Below the pieces are notes generated by a model that saw only the letters and a program-made list of their open reading frames with translations, ran no database searches and was not told the DNA's origin. Positions 11,160 to 22,459 of a stretch of DNA of 64,000 bases are shown here, in pieces. The position numbers were made by a program, and so were the translations under genes. The first letter of the stretch is position 1. The number at the start of each line of letters is the position of its first letter. The DNA lies in assembly GCA_019916065.1 (NCBI GenBank), contig CM034233.1:40402862-40466861 (forward strand), in the 5' to 3' direction. Origin of the DNA: Vitellaria paradoxa. Lineage: Eukaryota; Streptophyta; Magnoliopsida; Ericales; Sapotaceae.

Positions 11160-11660
11160 ATGGCTAGCTCAGCTAATGACGAGATTAACTTGAAAGGGGG
11201 TCAAGTTTGTGTGGGATTAAGCTTGTGAGTATTCGTTCCAAGAGTTGAAAAATAGATTGATAACTACTCTAGTGCTTGTAATCCCAGCAAGGAGATTGGG
11301 TTATACAGTTTTACCGTGGCACATCTAAGAAAAGGTTAGGTTGTGTTTTAATGCAAGAAGGAAAGGTAGTAGTTATGGGTCTTGGCAGCTAAAGACTTAT
11401 GTCAGGAACTACCCAGTGCACGGTCTTGAGTTGGCAGTAGTTATCTTTCTGCTAAGAGTAGGAGGCGTTACCTTTATGGGGAAAATTTTGAAGTCTTCTC
11501 TGACCACAAGAGTTTAAAGTACATCTTCACTTAGAAAGGTTTAAATTAAGGCAAAGAAGAAAGGTTGAGTACATGGTGAACTTTAAATTTTAAATTGCAC
11601 TACCATCTAGGTAAGGCTAACATGGTTGCTAATGCCTTGAGCTAGAAGACTCATGCCACT
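11160..11660 (+). pseudogene. Element 1 RNase H region, broken
   Basis: Positions correspond to the RNase H that removes template RNA. Fragments in shifting frames resemble the family, such as the SDHKSLKY-type block (FSDHKSLK, about 11496-11520) and LGKANMVANALS (about 11605-11640), which ends the domain in gypsy elements. Multiple stops and frameshifts. Confidence 0.7.
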
Positions 11661-11829
11661 TTGGCTAGTGTGGCAGTGCAAGAAAGGAGGATGATAGATA
11701 GCTTAGATGAGTTTAGGCTTAACTATTAGGTGGTTGAGGACCGAGCAGTATTGTGTTCTACAGTGGTACAGCCTACCTTGCCAAGTAGAGTCACAGAGGC
11801 TCAAGTATTGATACTGAAGTTGATGAGTA

Positions 11830-12800
11830 CTAAGTACGGATGAGTAGTATGAGGGCATGCCTAGTTAGATGACAGGATCAGATGGAGGATTAAGATTTCA
11901 GGGAATACTGCTTGTGCTAGTTTCAGTTTGAGATATAATTTTTAGGGAATTTCACCACTTTGAGTTTATAGTAGAACTCAGAGGGATAAAAAATTATCAA
12001 GACCTCCATCGTCAATTTTTCTAGGCTAGGATGAAGAGAGATGTGGTTGAGTTTGTGAACAAGTGTCTAACTTGCTAGCAAGTGAAAGCAAAGCATTAGA
12101 GGCCAGCGGGTTTACTACAGCCTCTCCCAGTGTCAGAATGGAAGTGGGAGAACATTGTTATAGATTTTGTTACAGGATTGTTTTGATCTCCCAAGAAGCA
12201 TGACACCATTCAGGTGGTGTTGGATAGGCTGATGAAATTGACTCACTTCTTTCTGATTTGTATGACTAATTACATGGATAGTTTGTGTCAGTTGTACACT
12301 AGGGAGATTATGAGGTTTCATGGAGCTTCGATGTCAACCATGTCAGGTAGAGATCCCAGATTTGCATCTCATTTCTGGCAGAGTCTCCAGCAAGCCCTCG
12401 GTACAGAGTTAATGTTCAGTACTGCCTATCATCCTTAAATAAAATAAACATGTCATTGAGATCTTAGAGTACATGCTTCGGGCATGTGTGCTAGATTTTT
12501 AGGGTACCTGAGATGCACACCTTCCGTTAATAGAGTTTGCATATAATAACAGCTACCAATCCAGTATTAAGATGGCACCTTATGAGGCATTATATGGCAG
12601 GCCATGCAGATCTCCTATCTACTAGGTAAAGGCTTGAGAGATAGCTTTGATAGGACCTAAGATGGTTTGGAAATGACAGAGAAAATCAGAATCATCAGGC
12701 AAAGGCTCGAGGCAGTGTGTAGTCACCAAAAGAGCTATGCTGACTAGAGGCATAGGCCCTTGGAGTTCAAAGTAGGAGACCAAGTGTTTCTGAAGGTCCC
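11830..12800 (+). pseudogene. Element 1 integrase, broken
   Basis: The HHCC zinc domain survives as RDVVEFVNKCLTC (about 12038-12076). The catalytic core starts at WENIVIDFVTGL (about 12149-12184), keeping the first aspartate. The second catalytic site, normally SDRDPRF, reads SGRDPRF (about 12343-12363), so the catalytic aspartate is glycine. FWQSLQQALGT and FSTAYHP follow, then a stop. [14 protein letters not shown] sequence (12571-12600) marks the C-terminal part. Inactive by stops and by the D-to-G change. Confidence 0.85.
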
Positions 12801-12984
12801 GCCATGTTAGGGACAATTTCAATTTGGCCGTAAGGGCAAGCTTTCAATGACGTACATTGGGTCGTTTGAGGTGCTGGCACAGGTTAGCGAGGTGTCGTAT
12901 CATTTGGCCTTGCCACCAAGATTATCTAGAGTGCATGCGGTGTTCCGTATATCCATGCTATGGAAATATAATCCTAATCCATCT

Positions 12985-13197
12985 CATCTTTCGGATTAGG
13001 ATGAGATTGAGGTTGATTTTGATGTTTACTATGAGGTAAAGCTTGTGAGGATTATGGATTCTCGTGAGCAGGTTCACCGAGGGAAGATTATACATTTGGT
13101 AAGGGTGTTGTGGAAGCATCATGAAACAAAAGAGTCGACCTGGGAGCGTAAGCAAGATATGAGGCATTATTATCTTGAGTTATTTCTTTCAGCTTGA
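12985..13197 (+). pseudogene. Element 1 chromodomain at integrase C-terminus
   Basis: Chromodomains at the integrase end are thought to steer chromovirus insertion through chromatin contacts. Here DVYYEVKLVRIMDSREQVHR (about 13018-13080) is followed by LVRVLWKHH and STWERKQDMRHYY, ending at the stop 13195-13197. The segment reads through without a break from about 13018. The layout (LVR.LD.RE....K.I.LV.VLW..H....TWE...(D/E)MR..YP.LF) fits Tekay-lineage elements. Confidence 0.85.
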
Positions 13198-13239
13198 TGT
13201 ATTACCTTTCTTTTAAATTTTTGAGGACGAAAATTTTAT

Positions 13240-13251
13240 AAGAGGGAAGGA
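13240..13251 (+). promoter_or_regulatory. Polypurine tract of element 1
   Basis: AAGAGGGAAGGA sits directly before TGTAAAGACCTG, the start of the 3' LTR. This is the primer for plus-strand DNA synthesis in LTR retrotransposons. Confidence 0.8.
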
Positions 13252-13428
13252 TGTAAAGACCTGAAATTTTGTGTAATTATTTTTTATATTAATGTTAAAT
13301 TTAAAAAAATGATTTTATTGAAATCCCATTTAAATTTTATTTGAAAGTATAAATTTTATTTAAATTAATTATGTTTGGTGTACATTAATGTTTAGATATT
13401 TTTTTGTTTATATATGTGCATATATATA
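13252..13428 (+). repeat. 3' LTR of element 1, first piece
   Basis: Starts TGTAAAGACCTG after the polypurine tract and is broken after ATATA at 13424-13428, where element 2 inserted. It continues at 21599. Confidence 0.8.
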
Positions 13429-14837
13429 TGTCACACCCTGGGTTTCAAGACCTATGGAGTGAGTAAATGAATCACACCCACAACATATACTAAAATGTCC
13501 ATTACTCTAATCAAGGCCACATAACCACCCTGGAGCAATCATAATAATAGATAACAATAACAAACTAAAAGTAACTAATAACAACTAAGTCTCGTGGCAA
13601 CTAAGTAGTAGTACTCTAACTCAACCCAAAGTAAAATCTTGGCCTTATAGCCTTACAAACACATCAAGTAAAATCCAAATGAAATATATAATCCCAAAAT
13701 ATTAAATAGTAAAGTCTGCTACATAAATGTAACAATTATATCCTACCGGGCTGCCCACATAATTTTTTAGGTTTTGCACCCGCACTATAATCGTAGGGAT
13801 GTGAGCACTAATCTACTTGTACTCACAATGCATAATAAAAATAGATATGATATGCACAAAAATAAAATTAACAACAATTTAATAACTTATAAACTACAAG
13901 TCATCACTTATCAAAACATACATCAACGTAGATCTCAAAAAATGATCCAGTTATTATTTTTCTGTTATCTCTTTATCATCACCTCATAATCATTATAATC
14001 ATGGGGCACATAATACAATAACGTCGTTGTTCACGAATCCAGACTCGATGGCCACAATTAGCCAAATAAACATTGTCATTCATGAGTCTTGACTCGATGG
14101 CCACGATTAACTAGCTAAACGTCATATTAGAGGCTACTAACCTACTAGCATGAATACCAATCCTTGCGTAGGTTTCAGGTCCTTCAATCCTAGGGTAATC
14201 TCGGTACTCTTTTATTTTTCCAGTAGCTTCAAACCCTGTATATCACACTTCATTGTTTTCTTACTTAGTACCATCATCATATCATCCTTTTTGCCACAAC
14301 TCATCAAAGTCAACAACTAACTCATATCATCTCAACAATAAATCAACACTTTCCATTTCATATAACACACATTTCCCTTTTTGTAAAATGTCCAAAATGC
14401 TTTAATCACATACCCTTTACTTAATTATTTTATTCTTTCCGTATCTATAATTTTAGACAAAACATAAAAATAAGAAAACACATAAAAAAATCGTCTTAAT
14501 ATTTTCTATATATCATATCTGTAAATAAATGCACTAAATCCCTACCTCAAATCCGAAGAAAAGAATAAGAAAAAGTGAAGAAACAATAAAGTTTAAAACT
14601 TCTCCTTTATATCTCCTACCTAGCACTGAATCACCAAGATCTAACACCGCCATAACGATTACAACATCAAAAAAATCAAAGTTTGACTATCCCCAACCTC
14701 AAGCCCTCACTTTCTCTTTCTTCTTTCTCTCTCCTCTTTCTTTTCTCTCTTCTTTCTCCTCTTTCTTCTCTCTCTCTCTCTCTCTCTTCCTTCTCGGTTT
14801 GCTTCTCATAGACCTCTCTCGGCAAAAAAAATCCCCC

Positions 14838-14856
14838 TATATATGTATATATATGA
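14838..14856 (-). promoter_or_regulatory. TATA-like run of the element 2 LTR
   Basis: TATATATGTATATATATGA on the + strand gives a TATA-rich core on the - strand, upstream of the GA-rich leader. The other LTR has the same arrangement at about 21395-21408. Confidence 0.45.
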
Positions 14857-14939
14857 TACATAAGCTAGATACTTGCTGACCTAGTAAAAAAAATAGAAAA
14901 AACAAAAAAAAAATTCCTAAAGTTTGTTGATACCTTCAT

Positions 14940-14954
14940 GTGGCTTTAAGCCAC
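14940..14954. repeat. Palindrome GTGGCTTTAAGCCAC in the element 2 LTR
   Basis: Perfect 7-bp arms around one T, 85 bp upstream (on the - strand) of the TATA-like run. The other LTR has it at 21500-21513 with a changed centre (GTGGCTTCAAGCCA). Confidence 0.7.
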
Positions 14955-15017
14955 TTTTGACCTTCTTTTCTTCTTTATATATATATATATTAAAATTTAA
15001 ATCTTGAGGTTATTACA

Positions 15018-15030
15018 TTCTCCCCTTCTT
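15018..15030 (-). promoter_or_regulatory. Polypurine tract of element 2
   Basis: AAGAAGGGGAGAA on the - strand directly precedes the 3' LTR start TGTAATAACC. Confidence 0.85.
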
Positions 15031-15079
15031 ATAATTATTTCATCCTCGAAATTGAAGACACACTGTATAACTATAATTT

Positions 15080-15290
15080 TATGAAAAAAACTGCAGATAT
15101 CTTGTTTGCATCTCAAACTCATGCTCTTAAGTAGATTTCTCAATACCATGATGTTTCCATAATACCCTGACTAATGGAATTGTCTTCCTATAAAGTACTT
15201 GTTCTTGTGAATCTAATATCTGAACCAGTCTCACCTTATAAGTCACATTAGAATCCACTTCCAACTCAGTCCAGTTTAGGACATGTGTAG
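15080..15290 (-). pseudogene. Element 2 chromodomain
   Basis: On the - strand LEVDSNVTYKVRLVQILD and then IPLVRVLWKHHGIEKST can be read, followed by a stop where the family has WE, then DMQTRYL-like residues. Same domain type and position as in element 1, next to the polypurine tract. Confidence 0.8.
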
Positions 15291-16640
15291 GATCTAGAAT
15301 GTGTAGGATCTAGAATATACTTGTAAAGCATAGAAACGTGAAATACTCCATGGATCCTTGACAACTGTAGTGGTAACGCTAAGTGATAAGCAACATCTCT
15401 AACTCTAGCTAAAATGTGAAAAGGCCAATGTACCTAGGTGATAGTTTTTTTCATCCCAAACTGAAATTATCATTCTCATGGTGAGACTTTCAAAAATACA
15501 TGATCTCCAAATTGAAATTCCAAAGGCCTACGCCTCCGATCCGTATAACTTTTCTGACGGTTGCGTGCTATCACTAATCTCTACCTAGTAATTCTGATAT
15601 TTTCATCAGTATCCTGAACCAATTCTAGACCAATCATTATTGTTTCTCCAACCTGGGTCTAGCAAATTGGTGACCTACATGGTCTACCGTACAAAGCCTT
15701 AAATGGGGCCATCCTAATGCTAGTTTGATAACTATTATTATAGGCAAACTCCATTAATGGGAAATGATCTTCCCAACTTCCTTTGATATTTAACACACAA
15801 GCTCGTAGTATATCTTCCAAAATTTGAATTGTGTGTTCAGATTACCGATCAGTCAGGGGATGATAAGTAGTACTAAAACACAATTTTGTACCCATAGTTA
15901 ACTAAAAACTCTGCCAAAACTTGGAGAGAAAATGGGAATCTTGGCCTGAACTCTTGAATATACAATCTGGCTAATGTATCCATCGAATTTGTCCTCCAAA
16001 GTGGCAAGAAATGAGTTAACTTTGTCAGATGATCGACAATAACCTATATTGCTTCATAATCTCTTCTAATCTTTGGCAATCCTACCACAAAATATATAGT
16101 TATATTCTCCAATTTCTATTTAGCTATTGGTAATGGTTGTAACAATCTGGCTGGTCATTGATGTTCTGTTTTAACTTGCTGATAAGTTAGGCACATGCTG
16201 ATAAATTCTGCCATATCCCTCTTCATACCAATCCAATAAAACTAATGCTTCAAATCATGTACATCTTTATACTTCTTGAATGTACTACCAATTGAGAATG
16301 ATGAAATTCCTTCATGACATCATCCCAAATTGACAAAGGTACAAAGATAATCCCTCGATATTTTACTACTTTGTCACTTCCTACGGTCCATCTTGTCATC
16401 TCAACCCGTCATCTCAACTAGTTCTCCAAGCTTTACCTGGACATCTTCTATTTCTTCATTTGACTTTTGTGCTTCGATTACTCTACTAGTCAAAATTAAC
16501 TGAACAACTAAAGTATATAATATCGTTTGTTCACCTTCATCCCTACATTCTAGGTCAAACTCCCCTAACTTCTCCATCGTCTTCCACTATTGAACTGTAG
16601 CACTCGCTAAGTCGTAACGAGTCTTCCTACTAAAAGCATC
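15291..16640 (-). pseudogene. Element 2 integrase, broken
   Basis: The region lies between RNase H and the chromodomain and has the length of a gypsy integrase. Fragments in several frames fit it, including the [17 protein letters not shown] block on the - strand near 15675-15715. Many stops; no frame is open for more than about 50 codons. Confidence 0.65.
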
Positions 16641-17050
16641 TGCAACCAAATTAGCTTTACTAGGCTGATACTATAAATCAAAATCAAAATCATAATCTTT
16701 CATATATTCCATCCATCTATTATGTCTCAAATTTAAATCCTTCTATGTGAAGGTGTACTTTAAACTTATGTGATCTAAAAATACTTCAAATTTTTCATCA
16801 TACAAATAGTGCCTCCAAATCTTTAGTGCAACGATTACATCTACCAACTCCAAATCATGAACTAGGTAATTTTGCTCATAAGTATTCAACTATTTGGACC
16901 TGTAAGCCACTACCCTGCCCTTCTATATCAATACACTTCCCAATCCTTTTCTTGAGGCATCATAGTACACTGAATAACCTTTACCCCTCTCTGGAATTAT
17001 CAAAACTGGTTTAGTAATAAACCTCATCTTGAGTTCTTCAAATGACCTCT
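16641..17050 (-). pseudogene. Element 2 RNase H region, broken
   Basis: Reading the - strand, KGYSVYYDASRKGLG (about 16985-16940), [12 protein letters not shown] (about 16785-16750) and the QPSKANLVADAFSRK block (about 16675-16630) mark the domain, with stops between them. It ends where gypsy RNase H domains end, before the integrase. Confidence 0.75.
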
Positions 17051-17860
17051 CACAAGCATCGTCCCATGCAAACTTAACCCCTTTCTGAATCAGCCCAGTC
17101 AAAAGAGTAGCTAACCTGGAAAAGTCAAGTACGAATATTTAGTAGTGCCCTACCTATCCCAAGAAACTACAAATTTCAAATACAATCTTCGGTCTTGCCC
17201 ATTCTAAAATAGCCTCATCCTTAGACGGGTCCACAGTTACTCTTTCCTTTGAAACCATGTGTCTAAGAAACTTTACTTCTTTAAGCCAGAATTTGCATTT
17301 TCTTAACTTAGCATACAATTGATAATCCTTCAATATCTATAATACTGTCATTAAATGTCACTCGTATTCCTTCTCTGATTATCTATAAACACAGTTGGTG
17401 TATTTGTCAATCCAAATGCATTACTAGGAACTTGTAATGACCATACCAAATTCTAAATGCCATCTTAGGGATGTCTTCTTGCCTCTCCTTCAATTGGTGA
17501 TACCCAGACATTAAATCAATTTCCAACAATATGGATAATCCCTTCAATTAGTCAAACAAGTCATTGATTCTTGGCAAGGGATACCTATTCTTGATGGTCA
17601 CATCCCATCCTTCTTTGCCATGAATAATGGCAGTGCAACCCAGGGTGAGGTACTTAGCCTAATAAATTCCTTAGTCAACAATTCCTTTAACTGCTTCTTT
17701 AATTTTGCCAATTCTGTTGGTGCCATCTTGCATAGAGGAATGAATATAGGCTCTGTACCTACTACTAGGTCAATATTGAATTCCACTTCTCACTCAAGCA
17801 GTAGACCCAAATATTTTTCGAGATCACCTCCGAGAATTCACAGACAACTTTGCTTATCGT
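17051..17860 (-). pseudogene. Element 2 reverse transcriptase with a deletion over the catalytic box
   Basis: The RT entry is well kept: [20 protein letters not shown] and GFIRLS-like [11 protein letters not shown] at about 17786-17690. Further on, [10 protein letters not shown] (about 17425-17395) runs within a few codons into SEKEYE-like sequence. In complete relatives some 25 residues, including the YxDD active site, lie between those two points, so the catalytic box appears to have been deleted. The connection region VSKERVTVDPSK (about 17260-17225) follows. Inactive. Confidence 0.75.
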
Positions 17861-17989
17861 GGATTTTTTCCTCATCCACAAACATACAGGCAAAGAAACT
17901 ACACAAATTCACTCACCCCGTCCATCTAAAAGCGATATAGTATGTGATCCAAGCTGATCAATAAAGAAATGAATTCGATATTCTTTCAA

Positions 17990-18340
17990 GGTAAACAAAG
18001 CCATTTGCTCCTTGGAGAAATCAATCATTGTTTGTTACAATATGAGCTAGTCCATACCAAGAATGGTCAAAACTCCTCATTTTTAACAAAATCAAATCAA
18101 ACACTGATTGGTACTCCTAACCATCAATGTTATCTTTAATCACCAATTCACATTCCTTACACACTTTTGTCAGCAAAGAACACCTTGCTATCGGTGTTTT
18201 AACCTGCAATGGTGAAATCAAATCATGCACATCTAATCCTATTACAGACACAAGAGATACAACAATAAAAGAATGCGATGCTCTAGTATCAATAAGTACT
18301 ATAGCACTAGAAGCATAAATGTGAAAAGTATCTCTAATGA
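17990..18340 (-). pseudogene. Element 2 protease, active site altered
   Basis: The aspartic protease signature reads VLIDTRASHSFI (about 18300-18265) where the family has L.DTGASHSFI, so the active-site glycine is arginine. LLKMRSFDHSWYG-like sequence near 18090-18050 matches the later DVILGMDWL region, in altered form. Confidence 0.75.
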
Positions 18341-18562
18341 CTATTGGCTCTGCTGGTGCATCCTACTGTGCTACTACGAAACCCTTCCTTGTGTTTGCAC
18401 ATTTGGTGGCCTACCAATCTCCGTCGTAGCTAGCTGTCCTTTGCTATTGCTGAGTCCCACTCTACACTATACCTTAAGGGACAAACCCCTATTGCTGAAC
18501 TAACTAAGAAGTTGATAGGCAACTACCTTAAGCTGATTGGCCTATCTGTTGCGTCCTTCCTT

Positions 18563-19740
18563 CTACGCCACTTTGTTTTGTGGACAAAACTTCTGAATAT
18601 GACCCACCTGGCCACAACCATAACATACTATATTTCCCTCACTCATTCTACTTCTTGCTATCTCTACCTGCCCACATTGGCCCTTTGCCTTGGGACACTC
18701 AGAACTCTTGTGGTCCATCTGCCTATATTTAAAAAATATGACCAACCTCTGAGATGTTCCATCTAACATCTAGATCGAGCAGGTGGTATACTTCTTTGAT
18801 AAGATTGTGGGATTAGCGGTGCTAACAAACTACCTCTCTATCTTTTTCTATTACCACCATCTTGTGGTGCTCTTGAACCCTTACTGTGGTGGCCTTCCTA
18901 AATATTTCATGTTTTAACCATGTCCCTTTCTATCGTCATGCCTTGTTGATTAGGGCCTCATAAGCTTTCAATCTAAGCAATACCATCTGATTCTTTAGTG
19001 TTAGTTTTAGTCCTTGCTCAAACTTTCTACACTTATGATGTATAGCCGAATCAAGCTCTGGTGCCTACTTCGATAAATCAGAAAACTTTATCTCATACTC
19101 CAACACAGACATAGAATCCTGTATCAGACTGGCAAATTCTTCCCGCTTTACATCTCTTAAAGATTGTGGAAAGAAATAGTCCCTAAACCTTTCTCTAAAT
19201 TGTCCTATGAGAGCCCAACTAACTTACAAAAACCCTTCACAGTAGGCTAACAATTTGAAGCATGACCCACTAACTAAGAGGCTATCATGGTGATCCTAGT
19301 CAAATGATTTGCGATATCTATGGGCACCAAAATCTTTTCACATTCATCTAGGAATTGTTCTACAACATTTGTATCAACTGCCCCATCATAAGTAAGGGGT
19401 TTCATTTTTTGAAATTTGTTTAAAATATTTGAACTTACTTATTGCAATTGTGGCTCAGCCCTAACACCCCCTACTAAGTCAGTCATAGCTGTAGCCAACT
19501 GCTGTAGTATTGCCTCAGCATGTACTGCTGTAGATGGTTGAGCTTCCAATGCCTGGGGATGCATCGCTTCTTCTCCAGGGACCTATTGTTGTACATTTGG
19601 ATGAACCTTAGCTGCTACATTGTGATGTGACCCATGCTCCTACTGAACAAGTGTGTCACCTCTACTTGAGCAACTCTTCTTCACCTTCCTTAGCCTCTAC
19701 CTTGACCCGGCCTTAGATTTCTCTTAGTGGCATTTTCTAA
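18563..19740 (-). pseudogene. Element 2 gag with CCHC zinc knuckle, broken
   Basis: The Gag core reads REEFASLIQDSMSVLEYEIK then a stop inside the next helix (about 19165-19080), followed by CRKFEQGLK (about 19040-19010). A complete CCHC zinc knuckle, CYGCGQVGHIQKFCP, lies at about 18625-18581 in a 68-codon open stretch (18563-18769). Zinc knuckles bind the element RNA for packaging. Stops and frame changes elsewhere. Confidence 0.8.
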
Positions 19741-19962
19741 AATATCGATAACCATAAAATTGAATCAACAAACCTATGTTCAATATTCATTATTTTGGTT
19801 TTAAAGTTATTTCTAGCTTGTTGGTTTGTCCTCGATCCATTTTATCTAAGTTAATACATGATACAATACTACAAGCCCAACGAATACAATAATGACATAT
19901 AACAATTCAGCACGCAGCATACAAATGCAAGACTCCTACTGTCCCCTAGGTATGTTAATTTA

Positions 19963-19975
19963 GGCTCTGATACCA
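19963..19975 (-). promoter_or_regulatory. Primer binding site of element 2 (tRNA-Met)
   Basis: TGGTATCAGAGCC on the - strand, 3 bases from the 5' LTR end. Exact match to the usual initiator tRNA-Met primer site. Confidence 0.95.
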
Positions 19976-19978
19976 ATT

Positions 19979-21598
19979 TGTCACGCCTCGGGTTTTGGGA
20001 CCCGTGGAGTGACTGAATGAATCACACACACAACATATACTAAAATGTCTATTACTTTGATCAAAGTCGTATAACAACCTTAGAGCAATTATAATAATAG
20101 ATAACAATAATAAACTAAAAGTAATTAATAACAATTAAGCCTCGGTGCAACCGGGCAACAGTACTCCAACTCAATCCAAAGTAAAATCTTGGCCTTACGG
20201 CCTTACATACATATCGAGTAAAATCCAAATGAAATATACAATCCCAAAATATTAAATAGTAAAATCTACTACATAAGTGCAACACTTATATCCCACTGGG
20301 CTGCCCATCCAAGTTTTCAGGTTCTGCACCTGCACCACAATCTGTGGAGATGTGAGCACTAATCCACTTGTGTCACCAATGCATAATAAAAATATATATG
20401 ATATGCACAAAAATTAAATTAACAATAATTTAATAACTTATAAACTATGAGTCATCACATATCAAAACATACATTAACATAGATCTCCAAAAATGATCAA
20501 GTTATTATCTTTCTTTTATTTTTTTATTATCATCTCATAATCATTACAGTCGTGGGATAGATAATAGAACAACGTCATCATTTATAGGTCCAGACACAAT
20601 GGCTATGATTAGCCAAATAAACATCATTGTTCATGAGTCTAGATTCGATGGCCACGATTAGCCAGATAAACATCACGTTGGAGACTACTAACTAACTGGC
20701 ATGAATAACCCTTACGTAGGTTTCTGGTCATTCAACCCTATAGTAGTCTCTATGCCCTTCCTATTTCCCAGCATCTTTAAATCCCGCTCATATCACACTT
20801 TGTTGCCTTCTTAATTATTACCAGCATCATATTATCCTTTTTATAACAACTTATCAAAGTCAACAACTAACTCATATCATCTCATCAATAAATCAACACT
20901 TCCCATTTCATATTATACACATTTCCCTTTTTATCAAATATCCAAAATACTTTAATTGCATAGCCTTCACTTAATTATTTCATTCTTTTCGTATCTAGAA
21001 ATTTAGATAAAACATAAAAATAAGAATACGCATATAAAAAAAATCATTGTAATATTTTCTACATATCATATCTGTAAATAAATTCACTAAATCCCTACCA
21101 CAAATTCGAGGAAAAAAAAAGAAGATGTGAAGAAACCCCAAAGGTTTAAAACTTCTCTCCTTTATATCTACCACCTCGAGTCGAATCACCAAGATCTAAC
21201 ACTGCCACAATGATCACGACATCAAAAATACTAAAGTTTAGCTACCCCCAACAACAAACCCTCACTTTCTTTCTCTTTTTTGTCTCCACTATTTCTTCTC
21301 TATCTTCCTTCTCCTCTTTCTTCTCTCTCTCTCTCTCTCTTCCTTCTCGATTTGCTTCTCACAGACCTCTCTCAGCCACAAACATTGCCCCTCATATATG
21401 TATATATCTAGGCTAGATGCTTGGTGAACAAGTAAAAAAAATAAAAGAAGAAAGAAAAACAAAAAAAAAAAAAAATCCAAAAGTTGTTAATTCCTTTATG
21501 TGGCTTCAAGCCAATTTTGACCCTCTTTTCTTCTTTTCTTTTTTTTTTATATACTAAAATAATATATATATTAAAATTTAAATTTTGAGGTTATTACA
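19979..21598 (-). repeat. 5' LTR of element 2
   Basis: Pairs with 13429-15017. On the + strand it runs TGTCACGCCTCG to GAGGTTATTACA. Numerous transition differences from the other copy. Confidence 0.9.
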
Positions 21599-22176
21599 AT
21601 ATATGCTTATGTTTTTAATTGATAGAGAGAGAGGCAAAGAATTAATGTTTGTAGGAGAGGCCAAAGGGTTGCTAGGTGATATAAATGTGCATTGTTGGCT
21701 TGGGACTATGTAGACCATTAAAAGAGTAGAAAATGGGTGAGAGTATTGTGCATGTAGGAATTGAAGAAATTAATTGAGGGAATTAATAGGGTTCTTGAAC
21801 CAGAGTGAGGGAGAATAGATTTGGGTTTAATATAATAACATCCTCCTCTTTCTCATTCTACCTTTTTCATCATCCATATATTTCTCATCGAAAGAGATAC
21901 ATGTTGTTTGTCTTTTTCTATTTCTTTTTCTATTTCTCATCAAGAGCGATTGTGGTTATATTGAACCCACCCTATTTTGAAGAATCCGTTGGAAGAAAAA
22001 TGGAATCGTAGGAGAGCTCAAAGTTGGTATCACCGAAGATTTTTTAAGTGAAGGGCAACTAGAGTTCGTGTATTGTTTTGGAGTTGATTATATATTTTTG
22101 GACATATATAATATGAGGTAGGTAGGATTACATTTATGAGATATTATTTTTCTCATGTCATATATATGTATATATA
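21599..22176 (+). repeat. 3' LTR of element 1, second piece
   Basis: Begins with the ATATA duplication of element 2 and runs to the RTE insertion. Contains no supported coding sequence. The last 16 bp (22161-22176) are the RTE target duplication. Confidence 0.75.
22161..22176. repeat. RTE target site duplication, left copy
   Basis: TATATATGTATATATA, identical to 25347-25362. Being AT-rich it is less unusual than a random 16-mer, but both copies fall exactly at the element ends. Confidence 0.8.
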
Positions 22177-22338
22177 AACTCCGCCTATGTTTTTTTCATA
22201 GCCGGTCCCAAGCCCGGATAGAGGAGGGTTATGTTAAGTAGTCGACAGTCAGCGTAAAACTTTGTTGAATTTTTTTATGAATTTTCTAACACCTAATGAG
22301 ATTTCGTGGGGGCATTCCCTACTTAGCGACGCGTTGTA

Positions 22339-22420
22339 TGGTCCGAGTACAGTGTTAAATAAGCAAGGACTGCTGCATTGGCACCCGGGTGCAGTGTTAA
22401 ATAGGCAAGGGTCCTCACAC
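22339..22420 (+). repeat. Tandem pair in the RTE 5' leader
   Basis: The block CAGTGTTAAATA(A/G)GCAAGG occurs twice, about 42 bp apart, each followed by CT/CC-rich sequence. It precedes the endonuclease start and is non-coding. Confidence 0.6.
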
Positions 22421-22459
22421 TTTCCTGGACGAGTGGGGGGTATGGAAGCTAGTCTAAAA

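Larger units (their letters stand above)
13429..15017 (-). repeat. 3' LTR of element 2
   Basis: On the + strand it reads TGTCACACCC to GAGGTTATTACA, so as transcribed it starts TGTAATAACC and ends GGGTGTGACA. It aligns with 19979-21598 along its whole length. A CT microsatellite at 14725-14785 and a TATA-like run at 14838-14856 are shared by both copies. No credible coding sequence. Confidence 0.9.
13429..21598 (-). mobile_element. Element 2: complete Tekay-type gypsy element inside the element 1 LTR
   Basis: Two LTRs flank a decayed gag-pol on the - strand. The LTRs are 13429-15017 and 19979-21598. A polypurine tract lies inside the left LTR and a tRNA-Met primer site inside the right one. 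The target duplication ATATA stands at 13424-13428 and 21599-21603. The element is 8.2 kb. The LTR copies differ at many sites, mostly C/T and G/A, so the insertion is old. A chromodomain follows the integrase, as in element 1. Confidence 0.9.
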
